A stretch of 60,727 nt of DNA from a virus: positions 1 to 60,727 of the IMG/VR virus record IMGVR_UViG_3300032323_001975. One strand, given 5' to 3'. How positions within the stretch are numbered: position 1 is the first letter of the stretch; each line of letters starts with the position of its first letter. Made by a program: the position numbers and the translations under genes. The notes under the pieces were generated by a model. It saw nothing but the letters and a program-made list of their open reading frames with translations, did not search any database and was not told the DNA's origin. Positions 36,201-45,900 of the stretch are shown here, piece after piece.

Positions 36201-39200
36201 AAGACACAGAATTACTAATACTTTGAATTGTTCCTTTAGAAGTCCATGAATTATTAGTGTTTTGACTATAAAAGGCAACTCTGCCTGATCCACTATATGG
36301 TGCCGAGGAGTAAAGTAATCCCGGGCCAGATAAAACCACATCATATCCAAATTGATCGTTGCCTACATATTGAGTGCCATCAAGTTCTAGCTTAGAATTA
36401 AACTTCCAAGGATCACTTTTGTTGTATACTCCCCAATTGCCATCAGTATCTAAATTTTCAACCCAAATTTTATCATTTCTAATCCATCCCTGTCTTGGTT
36501 TGTAATCTTCAATCAAATGTGGATAGGCAATTTTTAAGCTATTTAATTTAAGTAATAAACCACTACCAACTACATTAATTTCTTTTATAAGATCGGCTAA
36601 ATTTTGATATATTTGAACCGTAAAGGTTGTTAACGATGCAACTGTATTAACTTTGTAAACACCATCAAATCTTACATCAAAATTTTTGATTACTATTATG
36701 TCGTTCACAGACAATCCATGTACGGTATTCATTGATACTGTAGCTATATCATCAAAACTATATTGTAGCCCAAATAAAATTCCAGTTACAGTAGTAGTTC
36801 TGTATACATTCCATGCACCATCAAGATCTTTAGCTGTCCAAATTTTATAACCTGTACCAATGTCGTTAACTATAGTTGTAAGTGTTGAATAATCATTTAA
36901 ATCAAATATTGTAGCATCAATATCATTTAAGTTTACAAATCCTGCAGCGGGTAATTCCTTAAGTTGTTTAGAATAACTATTATTTTCTATTCTGAATATA
37001 TTTGTCGAAGAAAAATTTTGTGATTTATAAATGTCATTTTGAGTGTAGCCAACAAAACCTTCCACTAGATCTTCTGTGTTATCAATTAATTGTATTCCAG
37101 CTGGATTACTAACTATTGATCCTTCATCTAAGATAACTTCTACATAACTATTATTGTCTATTGACCCGTATTCTCCTACCCTTACTGCCCAATTCTCATA
37201 AAAATCAATTGAAGTGTTTAAATTTTTAAATTTTGCTCCTTTAAGAGCATCAATTGAATTTTTTGTGCCTTTTTGCTTAATTAATCCTTGATAGAATTTA
37301 CTTTGAGTTGTAATGTCTATACCTATGTTATTAAAATAAGACCTTGATCTAAATCCAATAATTCCATCGCTAAACGACTGAATCTTTTCGTCGTTGGGTT
37401 GATTATCTATGTTATAGAAATCTAATAGATTGGCAGAATTTGTTGCAAAGTTATTTAAAACTCCAAATTTCAGTTCATCTGTGGCTAATTGTTTCCAAAC
37501 CCCCGGTTGAAGTTTGTCACTTGCTGTTACATTATCGAGTGCTACATAAGTTAAGTTTTTGTTTTTAACTATAGTTCCTTTTAGATAATCTTTGCCACTA
37601 ATCCACTCTTCTATATTTTCAGAGCTATAGATAAAACCTGGGAGTTCAAACGTTCCAGACCAATTGTCTGTTTTACTACCCACTAATTTTAATCTATATT
37701 GTCTGTTACCTAACTCCGGAACATAAATGATATCTTTAAAAACAGTTACATTGTCTAATATTAATAAATGTTCATATTGAACTAAATTTAATTTTGCTAA
37801 CCCGATGATTTGATTTTTACTGATAGAACAGGTAAAGATGTTATTTTCTCTGTTTACGACGAAGTTGTTATTTTTAATTGGATTAAAATTTATATCTAGT
37901 AGTTGACTTCCATAAACATTATTTGTAATTGAATCAACCACTGCAAGATTATCATAAACTTTTAAATTATCAGCAGTTGGACTTAAAACTAATGCACTTC
38001 CAGATTTCCATCCTTGCTGTGCCCAATTTAAAAATTCTTTAGCACTTAATATCCAATCTTGTTCATTTTTAAGATTATCGTTGAAGTTATCAAATACAAA
38101 ACCTTTACTTTGTAAATATCTTTGATAGCCAACTAAAAAGTCTACTACCTGTTGTCTTGTAGTAAATTCAAACCCATACGGAACAGTCAATTTTGATTGT
38201 TTAAAATCTCTATAGATTATTCCTCGTTCATTATTAACAGAAATCACATAACTATTATTATTTGGCAAACTTGGAATGATAAAGAAATATGGATTATCTA
38301 AATCGTATCCGCTTACAATATATCCTGTAGAACCACGCTCGATGATTACAGCACTGTAAACAATTTTTTCAATTGGTGACCCTTTGAAAACTTCTATACT
38401 ATAGTTTTCATCAGGAATCAGAACTGTATCATTAATACTACTAGGACTGCTTTGTTCAGCAAGAATGTTTATAAACTTTTTATCAGTATAACCTGACATT
38501 TTATAACTTAATTGTAGATTCAAGTTGCGTAACGTTTTATAAACAAGTGTACTTGCATCATTTATACCAAGATTTTTAATGTAGTCTCTAACCCAATTTA
38601 CATAACTTGAAGCACGTTGTGTTGTTCCATTGTCATTATAGCCATTGATTGTAATCTGAGACGGTGTTAAATGCTGCCCACTTTCTTTGTAGGTAAATTG
38701 TGCAGTTGTTAAATTTCGTTTGTAATTCTCTATGTCGATCAATAAACCAAAATATTTTGCTGGTTTCATTAGTGCCATCGACAAGTTTACTGAAAAAGGA
38801 TAATCACTGCTACGTCGCCAAGCTAATTCAGCAGGTCCAATATCACCAACTGCAAAACTAATATTTGCTTTGGCGCTATCAAAATCAGCGACCAATATTT
38901 TTTCTGGACTTATTAAATTACCACTGTCATCAACAGGTATGATGTCTAACAACCCACGCTGTACAACTGCTCCGGTGTCGTCGATGATTCTTGGTCTTTG
39001 ATAACGTAAATCATAGCCTTGTCGTAATCCTGCATGTATATAACCTAAACTTAAATCTGTCCATAAAAGTAAGTTTGCTCCGGTGTATGGTGCAGGACCA
39101 TATCTATCATCCCAATAACTAGGTTTGTCACTGAAACCTAACATTTCCCATGGGTGGGTATGTGGTCTATCAGTGTCATAAAAATATCTGTAAATGCTAC

Positions 39201-42200
39201 GCCAAGACCCTGGCAGACTTTCCCCATTGATAATATCTCTGAATCTTCTATAATTCCAAGTAAAAGGATCTGATGCTTGAAAGGTCGTATTAGAACTATA
39301 ATCTATTCTATTTGTACCCACCCAACGTAAAAAGTCTTTGCTTAATATTTGATTATATTCTTGTCTTGAATACTCAGTTATTCTGAACTTTCCGGGAATA
39401 TAATCATTAATATTAAAAATATTCTCGTCATAAATTGTTTTGATATTGTTAAAGATTCTTAATTCTAATTCTAGTAGTAAGTCATCTCTATAGTCATTAA
39501 AACATGGAGTGATACTTCCATCATGACCTTGTACTACATTGATTGGTTCGCGATAGGTATTATCTAAAAATATTCCTGGAACAAATTTAGGATATAAACC
39601 TAATTTTGTTGGTGTTTCTGGAATATAACTACCATCAGTATTTGTATATTCGTAAATTGTTATTAAATCATTGAATAGTAATCTAAAAGTATTTTGTATT
39701 TCAATAGCAGGTCTATCTTGTCTGAATATATAATCTCTGTCTAAAACTAATTGTTGGGTAGTAGTAATTCCATCAACCGTTCTTGTAAGATATACTAAAA
39801 CTGCACGATTGCTAATTAAAAGTGGATTAAAAATTGTGCTAATTTCATAGGAAGTTATCTCTGGATCTAATACTGTATATGTAGGTAAAATAGATCTAAA
39901 GTCGGCGCCGTATGGTACCATATCACTGTAATACCAAGGGAATTGATCGTTTTTAACTGAGTTTATTGTTTTTAAAATTGTATCAACACTACCCTGAATG
40001 TCAAATTGATCTAGTTCTAATTTTTTTGCTAGTTCTAAAAATTTAATTTTAAATTTATTATATTCATCGGCGGCCAATTGAATACTATTAACAAAATTTA
40101 ATTGTGGGTGATTCAAGAAAAGACCAGAATATACTGCAGGAGCACTGTGTTGTAAAATACTACCACCAGAACTTAGATATTGAACATCTCTTAAATTACT
40201 TGTGCCTGGCACATCACCTATTACATTTCTATTATTATTGCGTAATTCTCTTAGATGATTACGCATCTGCCCTAAAGTAACAGTAGTTAAATTAGTATTC
40301 AACGAATTGACGTCAAGATTCAGTGGTACTTCATAAAATGCGTTAGGATTTGAATTATTAGCATTGAAAATACTAATAAAGATAGCATCTCCCTCCGTTA
40401 ATAAATCTGGATTAATTAAAATCGCATAACGATCAACAATTTGTGTGCTTGCAAAATCATCAGCGGTTAATGTTTGATTGTTAACTACAACTTTTAAGTT
40501 TATCGAGGTAGTTGATGAATCTGGTAAACTATCTACTTCAAATAGATTAGTTTGGCCATCATAGGTAAAAGAGTAAATTTGAAACTGTCTGCTAAAATCT
40601 TGAGCAATAGTCCAAAGATTATATCTTTGCGAAGTGGTTCTAGATATATTTTTTTGTAGCAGTCCTGTATTGATTTTTTTAGATATATTGATATTATCAC
40701 CGGTTAGATGAGTAAAAGAATCATTATCAAAAAAGTTATCAAATTGAATATCTCCTTGAGAAACAATAGTTCTGTAACTCAAAGGAAATCCTAATATTGG
40801 ATCATTGGATCCGGTGCCTTGGGCATAACTAAAAATTTTAGTGCCAGTAAAGGTTGTACTAGGATAAATGTTATCGTTTGAAAAACTATTTCCGGTATAA
40901 TCAATAACATCAAATAATGGTGCTTGATTGATAGTTTCTTTAAGTTGGCTGCTTATCCAATTGGTACCATTAAAATGCCATTGTTTTTGTCCATTTGATC
41001 CTGATTTAACTAATACAGTGTGTCCTTCTTCTACTAAGGTATCAGTTGCTTCTTCAAGGTAAGTTTTATATTCATCTGGACTTTCGCTAGATAATACGAT
41101 TGAAAAATTAAATATTTTATTTTTTACATTATTATTAATATCATTACTAAACACAACTCTTGTACCACTAGTAAGCGTAAGATTTTGTCCTCCAATGGTA
41201 AAGGTATGTGAAGTATAAGGTGCCGTGATAACAGGAATACCTTGAATTTGTTGATAAGCATTTGTTACCAATGTATCTAATACATCAATTGGTGCTTTCG
41301 CTTCGCGTCCATAATTATATAATTGCACACTACTTTCAAACTCTATAATTGGTCTTCTGGCTCTTAAATTCTGATCTAGTATTAAATCTGTGTTATTATA
41401 CTCTGCTGTTGCAATAATAACTTCTTGATGGACCCATTTATTTGTTCTGGACCATGCATTTTTATCTATACTTGCACGACTTATTGTCAAATAATCTGGT
41501 GTTTCAAGATTGTCTAACTCTGGTCCAACCATATCGTCAAATGGTATAAGTTTAATTGCAGATCCGACTCCTTCTATATAAAAAGATTTTCCCTGATAAC
41601 TTTCTCCTGCACTAGAGTCGAATACAACTTTCAGTCCATTGGTAAAAATTACACCATTTGGACTTACATATTCCGCTTGTCCTTCAATATCTTGTGAAGG
41701 ATCTATCGTTCCAGAATTAGTGTCTACTATCTGTATCAGCCCGACTGCTGCATTGTCAACTGGGTTTTGATAATATAATATATCCAAACTAGCTGTTAGC
41801 ACAGGAACACGATTAAGTAGCCCGTATCTTGAATAATATTCTAAACCGGCTTTTGTCAAACCAGCGTTTATTCTTATTTTTTGTTCGTTATTGATAGATT
41901 GAAATAACTCTAGAACTATTCTTTCAACCCCATTTTGATCAGGATATATTCTTGCTATATAAACATCATTTCTGTTTCCGATAGGCAAAGTACTAGACGT
42001 ATTAAAAGTTACTACCCCATTGGTAACCGTGGCTTCTAAATCAGTCCAAAACACATCATCAATTAGATTATTGTTTACAAAAAGAATAGTTTTGTTGTTA
42101 AGATCTGTTACCACACCATCAACACCGCCTAACAATGTGTTTAAATCATTAACAGTTGATCCGTGTATATCCTTAAAGCTTAGATCAGTTGCATAATCGG

Positions 42201-42966
42201 CAGTGCCTGCCAGTGTCATTTGTGACCAGCTAATCTGAGCATTAACCGTCGGCACATTAAAAACAAAAGTACCATTTGTGTCAAGTTCTGTAATACCTAA
42301 GACATCTCGGGAGCTAATGTTTGGAAAGTTTGGATCTACTCCTGATGATCCTGGTTTGTATTGTACAAAAAATCTAGTTGTCGGATCTTCAAATCTAAAA
42401 ATATATCTACCACCTCGTGCTAGTGCTAATGTAGGATTTCCAACTCCGTCGATATCGGTAAATGTATATTTTTGTGAAATTGGATCGTAAGAAACTGTAT
42501 AGTCAATGTTAAGAGAAATGTCTGACGCAGAGACTAATACAGAATCTGGTCCATCTTTTAACCAATAATATTGACTAAAATTGATAAATTTATCTAAATC
42601 AATTCTGGGGTTAAAAGTATAGTATTCATTATTAAATAATCTATTATGTTGATCAGTTAATCCACCATAATATTTGATTTGATTTATTAGATCTTGATAA
42701 GTTACAGCAAAATTAACTTTTTTAGTAATTTCATCTTTGATAATAACTGATGCTTCTAACTGATAATTTTGTCTATCATTTGAAGGTTCAATTATATAAC
42801 TATCAGAAGTTTTATATGAAGGAGCTAATTTTCTTCCAACATAACCATCAATTCTTTTTAACTCAGGTTCGGCAATAAGTTGATCTAATGTAGCATTAAG
42901 AAATTTTCTATTAGATTCTGTTCTAAATATTTCTGGTAAAAATTGTACGGTTTTCCTAACTGCCAT
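30259..42966 (-). CDS. Giant virion structural protein (4235 residues) with FG-GAP-like repeats
   Basis: The largest gene, one fifth of the window, read without interruption and coupled to its neighbours. The N-terminus (MAVRKTVQFLPEIFRTESNRK) is soluble. Residues about 2200-2830 hold at least four FG-GAP-like units, for example NDQFGYDVVLSGPGLLYSSA, ANDNFGYSLAMGNEGKLLYI and GDKFGSSIALIGKNLIVGVS, which suggests a beta-propeller. A carbohydrate-binding-like pattern (W, Y, GTIV, N, YVA) occurs near residues 1790-1830, with looser versions near 3600 and 4000. A GGGGTGA then NPGYGYTSTPTITING unit is near 3495. It sits where T4 has gp7-gp10, right after gp6, so it is probably a baseplate-peripheral or fibre-like protein. 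Homology to gp7 or gp10 is not visible by eye. Confidence 0.75.
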   Translation of the reverse strand: MAVRKTVQFLPEIFRTESNRKFLNATLDQLIAEPELKRIDGYVGRKLAPSYKTSDSYIIEPSNDRQNYQLEASVIIKDEITKKVNFAVTYQDLINQIKYYGGLTDQHNRLFNNEYYTFNPRIDLDKFINFSQYYWLKDGPDSVLVSASDISLNIDYTVSYDPISQKYTFTDIDGVGNPTLALARGGRYIFRFEDPTTRFFVQYKPGSSGVDPNFPNISSRDVLGITELDTNGTFVFNVPTVNAQISWSQMTLAGTADYATDLSFKDIHGSTVNDLNTLLGGVDGVVTDLNNKTILFVNNNLIDDVFWTDLEATVTNGVVTFNTSSTLPIGNRNDVYIARIYPDQNGVERIVLELFQSINNEQKIRINAGLTKAGLEYYSRYGLLNRVPVLTASLDILYYQNPVDNAAVGLIQIVDTNSGTIDPSQDIEGQAEYVSPNGVIFTNGLKVVFDSSAGESYQGKSFYIEGVGSAIKLIPFDDMVGPELDNLETPDYLTISRASIDKNAWSRTNKWVHQEVIIATAEYNNTDLILDQNLRARRPIIEFESSVQLYNYGREAKAPIDVLDTLVTNAYQQIQGIPVITAPYTSHTFTIGGQNLTLTSGTRVVFSNDINNNVKNKIFNFSIVLSSESPDEYKTYLEEATDTLVEEGHTVLVKSGSNGQKQWHFNGTNWISSQLKETINQAPLFDVIDYTGNSFSNDNIYPSTTFTGTKIFSYAQGTGSNDPILGFPLSYRTIVSQGDIQFDNFFDNDSFTHLTGDNINISKKINTGLLQKNISRTTSQRYNLWTIAQDFSRQFQIYSFTYDGQTNLFEVDSLPDSSTTSINLKVVVNNQTLTADDFASTQIVDRYAILINPDLLTEGDAIFISIFNANNSNPNAFYEVPLNLDVNSLNTNLTTVTLGQMRNHLRELRNNNRNVIGDVPGTSNLRDVQYLSSGGSILQHSAPAVYSGLFLNHPQLNFVNSIQLAADEYNKFKIKFLELAKKLELDQFDIQGSVDTILKTINSVKNDQFPWYYSDMVPYGADFRSILPTYTVLDPEITSYEISTIFNPLLISNRAVLVYLTRTVDGITTTQQLVLDRDYIFRQDRPAIEIQNTFRLLFNDLITIYEYTNTDGSYIPETPTKLGLYPKFVPGIFLDNTYREPINVVQGHDGSITPCFNDYRDDLLLELELRIFNNIKTIYDENIFNINDYIPGKFRITEYSRQEYNQILSKDFLRWVGTNRIDYSSNTTFQASDPFTWNYRRFRDIINGESLPGSWRSIYRYFYDTDRPHTHPWEMLGFSDKPSYWDDRYGPAPYTGANLLLWTDLSLGYIHAGLRQGYDLRYQRPRIIDDTGAVVQRGLLDIIPVDDSGNLISPEKILVADFDSAKANISFAVGDIGPAELAWRRSSDYPFSVNLSMALMKPAKYFGLLIDIENYKRNLTTAQFTYKESGQHLTPSQITINGYNDNGTTQRASSYVNWVRDYIKNLGINDASTLVYKTLRNLNLQLSYKMSGYTDKKFINILAEQSSPSSINDTVLIPDENYSIEVFKGSPIEKIVYSAVIIERGSTGYIVSGYDLDNPYFFIIPSLPNNNSYVISVNNERGIIYRDFKQSKLTVPYGFEFTTRQQVVDFLVGYQRYLQSKGFVFDNFNDNLKNEQDWILSAKEFLNWAQQGWKSGSALVLSPTADNLKVYDNLAVVDSITNNVYGSQLLDINFNPIKNNNFVVNRENNIFTCSISKNQIIGLAKLNLVQYEHLLILDNVTVFKDIIYVPELGNRQYRLKLVGSKTDNWSGTFELPGFIYSSENIEEWISGKDYLKGTIVKNKNLTYVALDNVTASDKLQPGVWKQLATDELKFGVLNNFATNSANLLDFYNIDNQPNDEKIQSFSDGIIGFRSRSYFNNIGIDITTQSKFYQGLIKQKGTKNSIDALKGAKFKNLNTSIDFYENWAVRVGEYGSIDNNSYVEVILDEGSIVSNPAGIQLIDNTEDLVEGFVGYTQNDIYKSQNFSSTNIFRIENNSYSKQLKELPAAGFVNLNDIDATIFDLNDYSTLTTIVNDIGTGYKIWTAKDLDGAWNVYRTTTVTGILFGLQYSFDDIATVSMNTVHGLSVNDIIVIKNFDVRFDGVYKVNTVASLTTFTVQIYQNLADLIKEINVVGSGLLLKLNSLKIAYPHLIEDYKPRQGWIRNDKIWVENLDTDGNWGVYNKSDPWKFNSKLELDGTQYVGNDQFGYDVVLSGPGLLYSSAPYSGSGRVAFYSQNTNNSWTSKGTIQSISNSVSLFGFSIATSASSTSRYTAIGAPGTLNNRGCVYVYKNEELQEIIVNPTGLANDNFGYSLAMGNEGKLLYIGSPGSGKVFCYALNPAVSFQVQAPEISGNGITNSFALSISGVTDPTQITVKEKITGLEYLPYVDYTISGSNIVFTVVPLTGIVFSIIKTSDNYSLLSILSTGALEVDGFGVSVSTNTNGDVIAVGANTQTVDGQTQSGAVYVYHRTITVIEANGITGTFIPNDALNTISYVYKNNILLTNGTDYFVSSGTVQFPPFFTPAAGSIIRIESNQFKLDQVITGTAKKENRFGTKIKMCGSGCNLYITVPGYTTPSSFGQGGVIRYINNGRVYGEIIGSVTNPTVTIGHQLIINNYTVTFTNTTLSSVISSINGAAIPGVKASIYFNKIRITSDSQIAAEKLYVYNGTGTAMSDLGIQNYYFGQEIISPDGNDERFAVNLTVYQSNNILAISSDGGDLNIEMLFDSGQFRIDSGSTRIVDIVKDSGAVYIYSLMPNPYESIDSPSLYAFSQQLKGTNINTGDKFGSSIALIGKNLIVGVSYDSDKITRGGSLYTYLNDKEINGWELIRYKEPRIDIAAVNSVFTYNKENNLLVNFFDYLDPIKGKILGTVDQEIDYRENFDPAAYNFTTNNNATLSTSFYWNDRHLGKTWWDLSQCAFIDYEQSDLQYRLNNWGALFPGSQVKIYEWVKSSFLPSQYVANGGDGVPKYQDDSAYTVVTQVDSSTGIISQNYYYWVSNRTSVDSVRANRTMTTTIMEQYITNPRDTNVPYVALLRPDSVGIYNTVSSLVGDKIVLHLDLANERNQNLLHAEYELIQENNPRQILPKQIIEKLRDSLIGVDSLGRIVPDPSLKPQNQLGISNKPRQSLFVNRLPALTIFVNSVNSVFIQYPILLTSDTSLLYSSDPVPTTGYDLEITLASELDYIDTSILSNGYKVLIRENSNYDNRWAIYTYNAAGQEFILEKIQGYLTPLSWTKTDWYSSDYIEGKDINFAVDIYADIQKITSANAGDYIKVKDNGNSEWLIYRVENDATLTLIAAQNSTLQLSETLSDVTLGSGFDSVLFDLVDFDPQKNVELNSIFNSIYQQIFIKDLAVEFNKLFFDIVNYIFTEQPSTDWIFKTSFIDVIHELRTLEQSPNYSRDNQTFYQDYINEVKPYRTKIKEYIPTYTNQDDSYNSVTDFDLPSSWHIDTESFRSPSLTNANDANDFTVEPYKDWADNYKYKITGVIISDSGANFTVTPSLTISGGGGTGANLKAIINPSTGKIIDVDIANPGYGYTSTPTITINGVGNGGKIYPVLHNEYYSSDSANSYNTSRSFTSSLKFDRYVYSSNLVLWQPGNLYGNTVITSGNIINSSGNIYVSGNSIVVYNNEAFLVTNASPVAQTIFDYTRHTKLDSGNVLLNAYDRILAYYQPEVGMISNVPSQLMSGIGYPGTKIQGPQFRANSLEIISNVVGFNYTGLTITSADVTKVNFVELGFNINQPIRIEALVPFDFENNGTFTIVSVSNTAMMLTGSPIATTWRMILTKPVTVQIGDYITQANSFGNARVLKSATNSISIDVIKTNPNFITSVNVQINAVTSISQLSDFSEGGTANVKLASLYLNSNVIDTIITSTYLDGRLGTRPEDINLEGGAYVDTYNSHAPEELVPGRMYDCLDLRVFTNNSTNTSTFGFRIFQPMSSNVIFKRIANDNTTVLTSNLAINDNNIFVSDASKLPAGNPITATPGIVSINGEVIHYYQRYTLNDILTATPWAANTVYASGTIANLNGNTYLVTGNIFANSNVYVNTANIRQIYPNTITQLRRGADGTGTPVVHASGSKIVDLSVQQSIPGSSVYYSDYVLFDKNVAANVTWRLSLSNNITANIGDYITQFIGNTGNARVLGNVTSGNIVAVELVTGNLKLASNIGTRVNLVTNLGYSTTSANVLTISPLGKTLPNANVVLSNVTLFNSNLWVNYGTSLGLEGSTTTAAQFIRAKPSYTP

Positions 42967-42967
42967 G

Positions 42968-45900
42968 TCACAATCCTAAATTTAATTGTCCTGCGGTAAT
43001 TGCACTTATAATTTGAACATTATCAACTGTTGCTGCACTAATTAATATTTCATTAGGTTCAGCATTAATTTGATATAGAGAGCCAAAATTACTAGATGTG
43101 TCGGCTGGTACAATAATAATACTGCTAATATTTGGTGACAATGCCGAATGCAAGTATGCACTAAGTTCACTAAAGTAAAATGTTTCTCCAAAATCCCAAT
43201 TGTTAATATCAAAATATGTATTAACAGCACTAATTACACTTGTTTTAATGTCATTGTCACTTATATTTACTGTTGGATTTTTGACTACTTTAAACACCGC
43301 TTGTAATGCAATATCAGCTTTGTTACCAAATAGGGGTTTAAATTTAGCACTGTTATAAATCAAATTATCGCTTATTGATTTATAATTTTCAATACTATTA
43401 TATTCAGTTCTTAGATCATTACCATTGGGTGCTGCAGGTTCTGGAATACTTCCGCTAGTATCAATAATATATGAAGTATACTGATTAGCATAATCTTTAG
43501 TAAGAATGTATAAATCAATTAAATTATTGGGACTTGGATCTATCCTTCTATTGTTAGGTGCATTATGTTCATATCGGAAATAAACATTCTGTCTACCAGT
43601 TCTAGCAATATATTGAGATGTTTGTACCACTCCGGTAATAGAATTAGTGTAAAAAATATCTTCACTGTAAGCATAGAAAATAGTATCTAATGCGTAGTTG
43701 TTTTTATTTAAATTTATTAAAGATTGTGTAGGATATGTAATTACTACGGTATTAACTGGCAAAGGATTGTATCTCTGAAAACTAAATTCATCAGTGGTCA
43801 ATTCAAAAAATACTAATTTGTTCTGTGGATTAGTATCAGGTTGTACAAATCTTAAAAATAAATCTGGGTCATCGGGTACCTCGTCTGCATTTGTATCTGG
43901 AAAAGTTATAAGGATTTTTCTATTGTCTTCATAACCATCAGCATCAATTACTCTATTCCAAATTTTGTATTCTTGAGAATAATACAAGCTATCTGAACTG
44001 TCAGGTAGCGTATTTGATCGTAATAGAGTAATTTTATCAACTTTAGTCGAAGCTGTTTTACTATCATAAACTCTCACGTCTGGGTCAAAATAAAATCTTG
44101 TTTCTCTAACACTTTGGAAAAAATAATTAATTCCACGTGACACTGCTGTATATGATTGATTTTGATATTCTAATTTAATAAACCAACTGGAATCTTTTCC
44201 AGTTGCCGAAGTATCTCCTGCATAGGTTAAACTAAAACTACCTTTGTTTAAATTTTCTTCTTCTATAATAGTCCATGTCATGGTAGGAATATTATATCTT
44301 ATTCCAAAATTTTTCCTACTTAGCATTCTATTAACGATATCATTGATTAAGCCTGTAGTCCAGTCATTGGCAAATACTGGAATAATTTCAGAAATTATTG
44401 ATCCTGTAGGAACAATTATGCTTAATATTGCCGGACCAGAGCCAGGTAAATTATAACTTACAATACTTGCCCAAATATAATTTTTTTCAAATTCGGTCGA
44501 AGGACTTCCACTTTGTAATTGATTTTGTGCATCAAAATATTTTCCAGTTGGTGCAATAAACTTAACCAACGATCCTGTTTTTAAAAATGTATAACTTGGG
44601 CTGTTAAATGTGCCTGTGCTCCTTCCTCCCGAGGAAGACGTTTGAGTCCATGAAGGTAATAGGGCAATTGTGCCTGACCCATCACCGGCAGATCCATTTC
44701 TTGAAGCTATAAAAGTAGTATTCACACTATTATTTGCCGCACCAAGATCAATAAAATCTGTTGTTCCTGCAGTGACAATTTTATATGCCTTGCCTTTAAG
44801 AATAGTTGATGCCGAAGCGGAACTTCCTATAGGACTTTGTCGTGTTGCTGTATCATAATAAAGATGTTCTGTAGGTTTTGTAGCAATTAAAGGCAACAAA
44901 GTGTTTATAGTTATAAATCGTGCCTCGGTGCTACTGGTAAATTGAAAAGTCTCTGTATCAAGTTGATCTTCTTGATAAATTATTCCGTCTTGGGCAAAAA
45001 TGTTCGTACTAGAATATTTGCCAGTGGCGTCAACAACATCAAGATATCTACTAATTCCTGAACTTGATCTGTTGACTGCTTTTACTTTTAAAATAGAATT
45101 AAATGTTGTATAGGGAAGAATATTATAGTCTTCTCCGGTGATCATTCTATTTTGAGTATAATATTGCTGAGGTGCTTTATTCCTAATTTCTTCAAGTGTT
45201 TCTCTGGCCGTGGCATTAGTTACTGTGTATTTTAAACTTGCTCTGATTGTTAATGTTTCAGCCCGGCCTGCTCTACTTCTATAAGGTATAGCGATTGTGA
45301 TAGCAGTCATTTCATCTGGTGTAATTTTATAGGTTAAATTATTCGAAACTCTATAATATAATCTAAAATTACCTGATGGTATGTTGGTAAAACTTCCATC
45401 TCCAAATACTAAATCAATTTGATCATTGGCTCTTGTATTAACACTGTATAAGTTTTTTTCTGTAGAATTATTATAAATTACATTTATTCCATTTACAGAA
45501 GGAACTTGAGTCCATAAAGTATCAGCACTGCCGTTAGAATTAAGTGAATATAACCAAACATCTGAGTTGTTAATATTATCAAAATTTATATTAACTAATC
45601 TATTGGGCAGGCTTTCCGTTATATTAAAATCAAGATTTTTTAGTTCACCTTGTTTAAAATAAAAGAAATAACCAGTATTATTACTACCATTCCCTTGATT
45701 ATCGTTTTTGTATAGAAAATTAAATCCCAATCCTGGTCTTGGATCATTTTCGTAGATGTAATTTTCATTTAATGAGGTTGCACTAACTACTTCAATTGGA
45801 TAGGATACTCCGGCTATTGATGCACTGAATGCATATACTGGTGTAATACCTCCTAGAACATTCACTGTATATTCATCGGTTTTAACATCATTGATTACAT

